This document shows positions 20,522-30,690 of a DNA stretch of 64,000 bases, in pieces. This DNA is from Eustoma russellianum (taxonomy: Eukaryota > Streptophyta > Magnoliopsida > Gentianales > Gentianaceae). The number at the start of each line of letters is the position of its first letter. Within the stretch, counting starts at the first letter, position 1. The DNA lies in NCBI GenBank assembly GCA_036186865.1, contig AP025054.1, forward strand, positions 19,694,941 through 19,758,940, read 5' to 3'. Under the pieces are notes generated by a model. That model saw only the letters and a list, made by a program, of their open reading frames with translations, did no database searches and was not told the DNA's origin. Position numbers and translations under genes: made by a program.

Positions 20522-22524
20522 GAGGTTACTCTTTTCACCACATATCTTGCACTTTTCTTATTTTTTTCAATTCTTTCCAAGCTTGCTTTCCTTGTGACAT
20601 TTTTTCTCATCCCCAAACCTATATTCTGTCCAAAATTCAGAAATATATATATATATATTTCTTTCCTCTTTTTGTGTCAAAAAATCATACACCTTGGTGC
20701 AAAAAAAAACTGAAAATTTGTCTTTTGTATTCTTTGAATCTTATTTTTGTATCCCTCTTTTGCCATCATATCCATTCGTTTTTATGTCAAAAATATAAAA
20801 AACAGAGAAGTTATATTTTTTTGTTATTTTGCGTATAAAAACCGTAACTCTCATTTTGTACCTCAAGCTTCAACCTTTGGACAAAATCTGAACCTTACGG
20901 CTTGAGTATCCATTGTTCTTATTCTGTCCTTGTTTATTCATCATTTGGGATGTATTTGAGACCTAAAGAACTGAACTTTCATGTGCAAACTTGAACACTT
21001 AGGATATTGCATCTAGGTTTAACATTCAACCTTACAAATTTGTGTTACCTTGTTTAAATAGCAACCTAGTCATAATTGATCTTGTTGCTACCGAAGCTTT
21101 TGGTTGATTGTGATCTTGTCTTAAATTTCATTTTGTGACTGAATTCATGCATTTATTTTGCTGCTCAAGTGTCAATCATTGCACTACGCAAACCAGATTG
21201 ACCAAAGAAAACCTTAGTAGCCCTATTACACTCCACAACCAAAAACTCCATCAATCCAGACCTACAAATCATCAAACCTGACCATAAACATCCTCATTTG
21301 ATCCCTGAACAAAAACCTTAAACCAATTTGTCAAACAAAGTTAGAATTAAAAGTTCACAAGTCGTTTAAAAGAACCCCTAACCGTAACCCTAATTCTGTC
21401 CAACCTCAATTTCCCTCCTTTCAAGGTTAGTTTACTGCAATTAAAGGTACCACACTGCAATTCAAGGTCATTGCATTATTGCCCAAAAACAAAAAATTTT
21501 AGGGCAAAAGTGCAAAACTACTGTTTTACCCGTGGTCGAAAAAAATCTGGAATTTTCTCACGTTGAAAACAGCAAAAAAAGAAGAAAAAAGAGAAAATAA
21601 AAACAAAAGAAAAAGTGAGAAACGAAGTGGGGGAAACGTGTGACAAAGTTTGTTATCATTTGTGCAATTTTGACTATTTTGTGTACCTTGCGAAAACCTT
21701 GAGAATTCTGGCCTTACCCTACCTATCCCGCACACTATACTGAAGCTCATATACTGATTACACACTTGAATGTTTGATTATTTCATGTTTTGAGCCATAT
21801 TGTGATTTTAAGTGCAAAGGATCAAGGTTGACTAAAGATTGCCCACGGCAACCCCTAGCTCTTCGTTGGTTCAGCCTCTAACATCATTTTGGTTTCATCA
21901 CTTTTTGAATCCTAGTTGAGTTGTTCAAGTTAGTGTCAGTCTCAATTAAATCTGTTTTGGTGTGACTTGGTACAATTTTGGTGCAAATTGTGTGCAAAGC
22001 AAGACTGTTTTGATGTTCTCTGTTTTTGCCACTTCCGGAACTGTTTGGACTTGTTTTTCATACTCTTTTAAGGTGCTTTAAGTGATGGACAGACTTGGTT
22101 TGGTTCAGGAAAGAGTTGAGGAGTATTTGTACTTGTTTGGTGCAAATTGAGCACACATTGTGATTTGTTTGTGTGCTCAGTTTCCCCCATATTTTGGTAC
22201 TGTTTGGACAAGGTTTTGACATCATGTGGAAATGATATAAGTAGTATACTGACTTGCTTTGGTACAACAAGCTGATCAAAATAGTTTGGGAAAGTTTGAA
22301 GCAAAAATGTGCAAAATAGTGCAAAACAGATTGTGTTGAAGAAAGATTGGCATACACCTCTGATTTATAGACCTCTTTTTTTGTTCTTAGTCCCAGATTG
22401 GTCAAGGAACAAAGCTGAGTAAGTGACTAAAAGAGAGGAAGTGAGATCACCAACACTTTCAAACTCGAATCGATTTTGTTTACTAACCATTTCTTGCACA
22501 AGTTGTTTGTTTTGAAGGTTCACA
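20522..22524 (+). other. Leader of array unit 2
   Basis: Collinear with the unit 1 leader. It has a short TA microsatellite near 20643-20660, an intact hairpin at 21839-21851, and the ACTAACC...TTTGAAG acceptor-like tract before the ORF1 ATG. Confidence 0.75.
21839..21851 (+). promoter_or_regulatory. Leader hairpin, unit 2
   Basis: TTGCCCACGGCAA, perfect 5-bp stem with CAC loop, followed by CCCCTAGCTCTTC. Confidence 0.5.
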
Positions 22525-23145
22525 ATGTGGAGTAACATTCATCCAATCACGCAAAGAATGCAAAAACATTCTGACGAAACATACCACCTCTTGAAAGAAT
22601 GTGAATCAATTTTACTTGCGTTTCAAGCTGAAGAAACTGAAAATTTGAATGAATCTAACCCTACTTCTAATGAACTGAACGTCATTGCCAATAATGAAGT
22701 AGTTGAGCTTGATATGCATCTAACCAATTCTGATTTACATGAATTAGATATTATTACTGCTACCTTTTGTGATGAGTTAGAATGCATTGCTAAGGTTAAG
22801 CATGAAATAGATTCCATACAAACTTATTTATCTCATGAATTGCCATGTTTCACTGATTCATTGTATACTAATCTATATGCCATATACGATGATTTGAGTG
22901 ATGACTTAAGTGAGCTTTCAAGTGAGATTGGTAGTACACTTAAGAATGATAACTTAGAAAAGAATGAATGGCATGTTTTCAGCAATACCTTATTTGAATC
23001 TGACGAACATGATTCCACGTTATTTGGAACACCTGAAGTACATTCAAATAGCATTGTATATGACAATCTTATGTTCATTCATGAGTATGAAACTGATTTG
23101 TATGAAAAAGAGGAGTTTATCACACTTGGTACCAGACCTATTTAA
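22525..23145 (+). CDS. ORF1 of array unit 2 (206 aa)
   Basis: Same length and frame as unit 1 ORF1, with scattered substitutions (for example N2 to S, HLTN kept, DLHLT to DMHLT, FIYKNE to FIHEYE). No stop or frameshift. Same unknown acidic protein. It is followed about 50 bases later by the ORF2 frame, as in unit 1. Confidence 0.65.
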   Translation: MWSNIHPITQRMQKHSDETYHLLKECESILLAFQAEETENLNESNPTSNELNVIANNEVVELDMHLTNSDLHELDIITATFCDELECIAKVKHEIDSIQTYLSHELPCFTDSLYTNLYAIYDDLSDDLSELSSEIGSTLKNDNLEKNEWHVFSNTLFESDEHDSTLFGTPEVHSNSIVYDNLMFIHEYETDLYEKEEFITLGTRPI

Positions 23146-23195
23146 AGGGATCAAAGCTTCAACGAATACTTCTCACAACTTCAAACACGCCATTT

Positions 23196-23459
23196 TTGTC
23201 ACCACATCATGATACATCATATAACACTCATGCGCTGACCTTGTGTGAGGATCAAATGCGTGATAACTATGAGCTTTTATTAGTTATACATCCTAAAGAC
23301 ACTAGAAGGATACCTCTGTTGAACACCTCTTGTCATGCGCCCCCTATAGGATTTGATGATGCGTATTATGAACTAAAATTTCAAAATCAGATCCTAATGC
23401 ATCCAAAACATGTGAGGATGAGGACTTACTTATTGTGGATGCATGATCAGCTTTTGTGA
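23196..23459 (+). pseudogene. ORF2 of array unit 2, frameshifted
   Basis: Open through YELKFQNQILMHPKHVRMRTYLLWMHDQ, then ended by a 5-nt deletion at GATCAGC relative to GATCAAATCAGC of the other copies. Confidence 0.35.
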
Positions 23460-23626
23460 GTTGCTAAGTGCATGTTTTGTCATTGCATTACTCATTCACC
23501 CTAAACATCTGAGGATGAAAGTTGCATGCATGTGTGTCTTGTATCTTTGTTGCATTGTTGAGGATCTTTCTCCCTCATGGCATACATGCTAAGATTCGGG
23601 ACGAATCTTTTCTAGGAATGAGGGAA

Positions 23627-25198
23627 TGATGCGGTCCAAGGTGTGCAAAATGCAAGATAGTTTTCCTTAGTCTTAAGTTGCATTCCATGCATCACTTTTT
23701 GTGCATATAGGTGTCTTTCAATAAAATAAGCAAATGTATGTCTTGTTTCCATGTGATTCTTGCTCTCATGTAGGAAAGATGATTCAAGCAAAAATTCAAG
23801 CCAAATGGAGGTCTAGAAGCGGGCTTTAAAGGGATGTTCCCGGAAAAGAGACAAAAGGAATGTACTGTTTTGGAGGCCAAATAGAATGTTTTTGAATATG
23901 AGACAAGAGAGGCATATTCTATGGAATATTTAGGACAACTTTGGTCCAAGGAATGTTTGTCCCAAAAGAGAATGTTTGTCTCAAGGAATGTTTGTCCTAA
24001 AAGAAAATGTTTGTCTCAAGGAATGTTTGCCATTAGAAGGAATGTTTGTCTTAATGTTCCCCCAAAGGGAACATTCAATAAACACGACATTTTGAAGCCA
24101 ATTTGGACGAAATGAAACACCATTTTTTGAAGTCAAGATCATATCCAACATCTCAAGATAGGACCGACCAAGTTTGAACAAGATTTGAACTCAATTTGAA
24201 TTCAAATTCATATTCAAGTTTGAATTCAAATTCAAATTCAAGTTTGAATTCAAATTCAAAGAAAATTAGGATTTCAAATTCAAACCAAATTGGACTTTGA
24301 ATTTCAAGATTCAAGACAACTCATCATCATCCTAAGCACCTCAAATTCCTCCATAAAGAATAAACATCTAGAAGATTGAATTTGAATTCAAAAGAAGGAA
24401 GTAATCTTAGCGGCTAGAAATTTGACGAGGCATATCTCCATTGTTCAAAATCCAAATAAGGTCATTCAAGTTTCTAAAATCAAGTTCTCAAAAAGATCTA
24501 CAACTTTCATGAAGACACAAAAGGCTAGTTCGGACTCTAAGGCCTTCATATTGGGCGTGAAAGGATCTGCTGTCAAATTGAGTTTCTTACTCCAACTTGG
24601 ACTCTTGTTTCTAGAACTTCCGAAGACTTATCCCATCTTATTCTAGCCTTCAAAAAACGTGCACAAGGGATCAAATGATCAGATTTGAAGACAAGAATTG
24701 AAGCCAAAATCTCATTTGAAATTCAATTTTGCATTCAAATTTCAAACAGTTTTCGATCAAATTTTGTTAGTTGTTTTGAGATGGAACCTAATCCATCTCA
24801 AAGTTAATTAGGGCATCCATAGGAAGCTTAGAACATGTATAAATAAGTCTCAAACCAGTTTGGACAGGGGAGATTACGATTTTGATGATTTCTTCAATAG
24901 AATTTCGGTTTTTGTTCTTTATGAACATGCCTTTATTTTCCTTGATTTTGCATTAAAAATCAGGCCTAATAACCTTCAAAGATGAGCTTATTTGAGGGTG
25001 TGTGCCAACATTTAGGAGTGTTGTCCAGGAGGGTCTCGTAGGCTTGCCTGATCAACAACCATTCCAAGGCGGAGGAATGCTTGAATCAGCCGAATCCAAC
25101 ACAAAGGAAGCAAGGGGAAGGGATCTTCTTTGTGCCTAAACCATTGTTGAGGAGGACGTTGAGGTGAAGAGTGGATCAAGCGCTTTCAGTTCGCATCA
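23627..25198 (+). repeat. Family B LTR 3, 1572 bp
   Basis: TGATGCGGTCC to TCGCATCA, purine tract before and PBS after. It is the longest array LTR, mainly because the GAATTC-rich tract (about 24186-24290) has an extra copy of its repeat. TATA box 24838-24845. Confidence 0.93.
24838..24845 (+). promoter_or_regulatory. TATA box of LTR 3
   Basis: TATAAATA in the shared context. Confidence 0.65.
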
Positions 25199-25201
25199 AA
25201 T

Positions 25202-25213
25202 TGGTATCAGAGC
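25202..25213 (+). other. PBS of array unit 3
   Basis: TGGTATCAGAGC, exact. Confidence 0.9.
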
Positions 25214-27215
25214 GAGGTTACTCTTTTCACCACATATCTTGCACTTTTCTTATTTTTTTTCAATTCTTTCCAAGCTTGCTTTCCTTGTGACATTTTTTCT
25301 CATCCCCAAACCTATATTCTGTCCAAAATTCAAAAACAAATATATATATATATTTCTGCCCTCTTTTTTGTGTCAAAAAACCATACTCCTTGGTGCAAAA
25401 AAACTGAAAATTTGTCTTTTCTATTCTTTGAATCTGATTTTTGTATCCCTCTTTTGCCATCATATCCATTCGTTTTTATGTCAAAAACACAAAAAAACAG
25501 AGAAGTTATATTTTTTGTTATTTTGCGTATAAAAACCGTAACTCTCATTTTATACCCCAAGCTTCAAACTTTGGACAAAATCAGAACCTTACAGCTTGAG
25601 TATCCATTGTTCTTATTCTGTCCTTGTTTATTCATCATTTGGGATGTATTTGAGACCTAAAGAACTGAACTTTCATGTGCAAACTTGAACACTTAGGATA
25701 TTGCATCTAGGTTGAACATTCAACCTTACAAATTTGCGTTACCATGTTTCAATAGCCACCTAGTCATAATTGATCTTGTTGCTACCGAAGCTTTTGGTTG
25801 ATTGTGATCTTGTCTTAAATTTCCTTTTATGACTGAATTCATGCATTGATTTTGCTGCTCAAGTGTTAATCATTGCACAACGCAAACCAGATTTACCAAA
25901 GAAAACCTTAATAGACCTATCACACTCCACGGCCAAAAAACCATCAATCCAGACCTACAAATCATCAAACCTCACCATAAACATCCTCATTTGATCCCTC
26001 AACTAAAACCTTAAACCAATTTGCCAAACAAAGTCAGAATTAAAAGTTCCCAACTCGTTCAAAAGAACCCCTGACCATAACCCTAATTCTGTCCAACCTC
26101 AATTTCCCTCACTTTCAAGGTTATTTTACTGCAATTAAAGGTACCACACTGCAATTCAAGGTCATTGCATTATTGCCCAAAAACGAAAATTTTTAGGGCA
26201 AAAGTGTAAAACTACTGTTTTGCCCCTGGTCGAAAAAAATCTGGAATTTGCTCACGTTGAAAACAGCAAAAAAAAAGAAGAAAAAAAAATAAAAACAAAA
26301 GAAAAAGTGAGAAACGAAGTGGGGAAAATGTGTGACAGTTTGTTATCATTTGTGCAATTTTAACTATTTTGTGTACCTTGCAAAAACCTTGAGAATTCTG
26401 GCCTTACCCTACCTATCCCACACCCTATACTGAAGCTCATATACTGATTACACACTTGAATGTTTGATTATTGCATGTTTAGAGCCATATTGTGATTTTA
26501 AGTGCAAAGGATCAAAGTTGACTAAAGATTGCCCACGGCAACCCCTAGCTCTTCTTTGGTTCACCCTCTAACATCATTTTGGTTTCATCACTTCTTTGAA
26601 TCCTAGTTGAGTTGTTCAAGTTAGTGTCAGTCTCAATTGAATCTGTTTTGGTGTGACTTGGTACAATTTTGGTGCAAATTGTGTGCAAAGCAAGTCTGTT
26701 TTGATGTTCTCCATTTTTGCCACTTCTGGAACTGTTTGGACTTGTTTTTCATACTCTTTTAAGGTGCTTTAAGTGATGGACAAACCTGGTTTGGTTCAGG
26801 AAAGAGTTGAGGAGTATTTGTACTTGTTTGGTGCAAAGTGAGTACACATTGTGATTTGTTTGTGTGCTCAGTTTCCCCCATATTTTGGTACTGTTTGGAC
26901 AAGGTTTTGACATCATTTGGAAGTGATATATGTAGTATACTGACTTGCTTTGGTATAGCAAGCTGATCAAAATAGTATGGGAAAGTTTGATGCAAACATG
27001 TGCTAAATAGTGCAAAACAGATTGTGTTGAAGAAAGATTGGCATACACCTCTCATTTATAGCCCTCTTTGGTTGTTCTTAGTCCCAGATTGGTCAAGGAA
27101 CAAAGCTGAGTGAGTGAGTAAAAGAGAGAAAGTGAGATCACCAACACTTTCAAACTCGAATCGATTTTGTTTACTAACCATTTCTTGCACAAGTTGTTTG
27201 TTTTGAAGGTTCACA
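25214..27215 (+). other. Leader of array unit 3
   Basis: Collinear with the other leaders, with the intact hairpin at 26529-26541 and the acceptor-like tract before ORF1. No sense gene seen. Confidence 0.75.
26529..26541 (+). promoter_or_regulatory. Leader hairpin, unit 3
   Basis: TTGCCCACGGCAA, stem intact. Confidence 0.5.
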
Positions 27216-27836
27216 ATGTGGAGTAACATTCATCCAATCACACAAAGAATGCAAAAACATTCTGACGAAATGTACCACCTCTTGAAAGAATGTGAATCAA
27301 TTTTACTTGCGTTTCAAGCTGAAGAAACTGAAAATTTGAATGAAGCTAACCTTACTTCTAATGAACTGAACGTCAATGCCAATAATGAAGTAGTTGAGCT
27401 TGATTTGCATCTAACCAATTCTGATTTACATGAATTAGATATTATTATTGCTACCTTTTGTGATGAGTTAGAATGCATTGCTAACGTTAAGCATGAAATA
27501 GATGCCATACAAACTGATTTATCTCATGAATTGCCATGTTTCACTGATTCAGTGTATACTAATCTATATGCCATATACGATGATTTGAGTGATGACTTAA
27601 GTGAGCTTTCAAGTGAGATTGGTACTACACTTAAGAATGATAACTTAGAAAAAAATGAATGGCATGTTTTCAGCAATACCTTATTTGAATCTGACGAACA
27701 TGATTCCACGTTATTTGGAACACCTGAAGTACATTCAAATAGCATTGTATATGACAATCTTATGTTCATTCATGAGTATGAAACTGATTTGTACGAAAAA
27801 GAGGAGTTTATCACACTTGGTACCCGACCTGTTTAA
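27216..27836 (+). CDS. ORF1 of array unit 3 (206 aa)
   Basis: Third full-length open copy, ending GTRPV. Differences from unit 2 are few and include both silent and replacement changes by eye. The unit is unusual because the region after the stop is deleted: the stop is followed within 30 bases by the polypurine tract and LTR 4, so ORF1 is retained while ORF2 is absent. Confidence 0.65.
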   Translation: MWSNIHPITQRMQKHSDEMYHLLKECESILLAFQAEETENLNEANLTSNELNVNANNEVVELDLHLTNSDLHELDIIIATFCDELECIANVKHEIDAIQTDLSHELPCFTDSVYTNLYAIYDDLSDDLSELSSEIGTTLKNDNLEKNEWHVFSNTLFESDEHDSTLFGTPEVHSNSIVYDNLMFIHEYETDLYEKEEFITLGTRPV

Positions 27837-27862
27837 AGGAATCTTTTCTAGGGAGGAGGGAA

Positions 27863-29383
27863 TGATATGGTCCAAAGTGTGCAAAATATAAGATAGTTTT
27901 CCTTAGTCTTAAGTTGCATTCCATGCATCACTTTTTGTGCATATAGGTGTCTTTCAATAGAATAAGCAAATGTATGTCTTGTTTTCGTGTGATTCTTGCT
28001 CTCATGTAGGAAAGATGATTCAAGCAAAAATTCAAGCCAAATGGAGGTCTAGAAGCGGGTTTAAAGGGATGTTCCCGGAAAAGAGACAAAAGGAATGTAC
28101 TGTTTTGGAGGCCAAAGATAATTTTTTGAAGATGAGACAAGAGAGGCATAGTCTATGGAATATTTAGGACAACTTTGGTCCAAGGAATGTTTGTCCTAAA
28201 AGAGAATGTTTGTCTCAAGGAATGTTTGTCCTAAAAGAAAATGTTTGTCTCAAGGAATGTTTGCCCTTAGAAGGAATGTTTGTCTTAATATTCCCCCAAA
28301 GGGAACATTAAATAAACACGACATTTTGATGCCAATTTGGATGAAATGAAACACCATTTTTTGAAGTCAAGATCATATCCAACATCTCAAGATAGGACCG
28401 GCCAAGTTTGAACAAGATTTGAACTCAATTTGAATTCAAATTCAAACACAATTTGAATTCAAATTCAAACCAACTTGGACTTTGAATTTCAAGATTCAAG
28501 ACAAATCATCATCATCCTAAGTACCTCAAATTCGTCCATAAAGAACAAACATCCAGAAGATTAAATTTGAATTCAAAAGAAGGAAGTAATCTTATCGGCT
28601 AGAAATTTGACGAGGCATATCTCCATCGTCCAAACTCCAAATGAGGTCATTCAAGTGTCTAAAATCAAGTTCTCGAAACGATCTTCAACTTTCATGACGA
28701 CACAAAAGGCTAGTTCGGACTCTAAGGCCTTCATATTTGGCGTGCAAGGTTCTGCTGTCAAATTGAGTTTCCTACTCCAACTTGGACTCTTCTTTCTAGA
28801 ACTTCCGAAGACTTATCCTATCTTATTCCAGCCTTCAAAAAACGTGCACAAGGGATCAAATGCTCAGATTTGAAGACAAGAATTGAGGCCAAGATCTCAT
28901 TTGAAATTCAATTTTGTATTCAAATTTCAAACAGTTTCCGATCAAATTTTGTTAGTTGTTTTGAGATGGAACCTAATCCATCTCAAAGTTAATTAGAACG
29001 TCCATAGGCAGCTTAGAACATGCATAAATAAGTCTCAAACCAGTTTGTACAGGGGTGTTTAGGATTTTGCTGATTTCTTCAATAGAATTTCGGTTTTTGT
29101 TCTTTATGAACATGCCTTTGTTTTCCTTGATTTTGCATTAGAAATCAGTCCTAATAACCTTCAAAGATGAGCATATTTCAGGGTGTTAGCCAACATTTAG
29201 TAGTGCTGTCCAGGAGGGTCTCGTAGGCTTGCCTGATCAACAACCACTCCAAGCCGGAGCAATGCTTGAATCAGCCGAATCCAACACAGAGAAAGCAAGG
29301 GGAAGGGATCTTCTTTGTGCCTCAACCATTGTTGAGGAGGACGTTGAGGTGAAGAGTGTATCACGCGATTTCAGTTCGCATCA
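27863..29383 (+). repeat. Family B LTR 4, 1521 bp
   Basis: TGATATGGTCC to TCGCATCA. The start has a C/G to T/A change (GCGG to ATGG), the TATA box reads CATAAATA (29023-29030) and one base of the U3 inverted repeat is changed. It is followed by an exact PBS. Confidence 0.92.
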
Positions 29384-29386
29384 AAT

Positions 29387-29398
29387 TGGTATCAGAGC
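29387..29398 (+). other. PBS of array unit 4
   Basis: TGGTATCAGAGC, exact. Confidence 0.9.
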
Positions 29399-30690
29399 GA
29401 GGTTACTCTTTTCACCATATATCTTGCACTAATCTTATTTTTTTTCAATTCTTTCGAAGCTTACTTTCTTTGTGACATTTTTTCTCATCCCCAAACCTAT
29501 ATTCTGTCCAAAATTCAAAAAATATATATATATTTCTGCCCTCTTTTTGGGTCAAAATACCGTACCCCTTGGTGCAAAAAAAACTGAAAATTTGTGTCTT
29601 TTCTATTCTTGTGAATCTGATTTTTATATCCCTCTTTTTCCATAATATCCATTTGTTTTTATGTAAAAAATACAAAAAAAAACAGAGAAGTTATATTTTT
29701 TGTTATTTTGCATATAAAAACGTAACTCTCATTTTGTATCCAAAGCTTCAAATTTTGGACAAAATCTGAACCTTACGGCTTGAATATCCATTGTTCTTAT
29801 TTTGTCCTTGTTTATTCATCATTTGGGATGTATTTGAGACCTAAAGAACTGAACTTTCATGTGCAAACTTGAACATTTAGGATATTGCATCTAGGTTGAA
29901 CATTCAGCCTTACAAATTTGTGTTACCTTGTTTAATAGCCACCTAGTCATAATTGATCTTGTTGCTACCGAAGCTTTTGGTTGATTGTGATCTTGTGTCT
30001 TAAATTTCATTTTTTGACTGAAATCATGCATCGATTTTGCTGCTCAAGTGTTAATCATTGCACTACGCAAACAAGATTTACCAAAGAAAACCTTAATAGC
30101 CCTATTACACTCCACGACCAAAAACACCATCAATCCAGACCTACAAATCACCAAACCTGACCATAAACATCCTCATTTGATCCCTCAACTAAAACCTTAA
30201 ACCAATTTGCCAAACAAAGTCAGAATTAAAAGTTCCCAACTCGTTCAAAAGAACCCCTGACCATAACCCTAATTCTGTCCAACCTCAATTTCCCTCACTT
30301 TCAAGGTTATTTTACTGCAATTAAAGGTACCACACTGCAATTCAAGGTCATTGCATTATTGCCCAAAAACAAAAATTTTTAGGACAAAAGTGTAAAACTA
30401 CCATTTTACCCCTGGTCGCAAAAAATCTGGAATTTGCTCACGTTGAAAAGAGAAAAAGAGGAAGAAAAAAGAGCAAATAAAAACAAAAGAAAAAGGGAGA
30501 AACGAAGTGGGGAAAACGTGTGACAAAGTTTGTTATCGTTTGTGAAATTTTGACTATTTTGTATACCTTGCAAAAACCTTGAGAATTATGGCCTTACCCT
30601 ACCTATCCCGCACCCTATACTGAAGCTCATATACTGATTACACACTTGAATGTTTGATTATTTCATGTTTTGAGCCATATTGTGATTTTA
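29399..30690 (+). other. Leader of array unit 4, first part
   Basis: Collinear with the other leaders up to TGTGATTTTA, where the nested element enters. The leader resumes at 40549. Confidence 0.8.
30686..30690. repeat. Target-site duplication TTTTA, left copy
   Basis: TTTTA before the nested element; the right copy is at 40549-40553. The uninterrupted site GATTTTAAGTGC is seen in the other three units. Confidence 0.92.
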
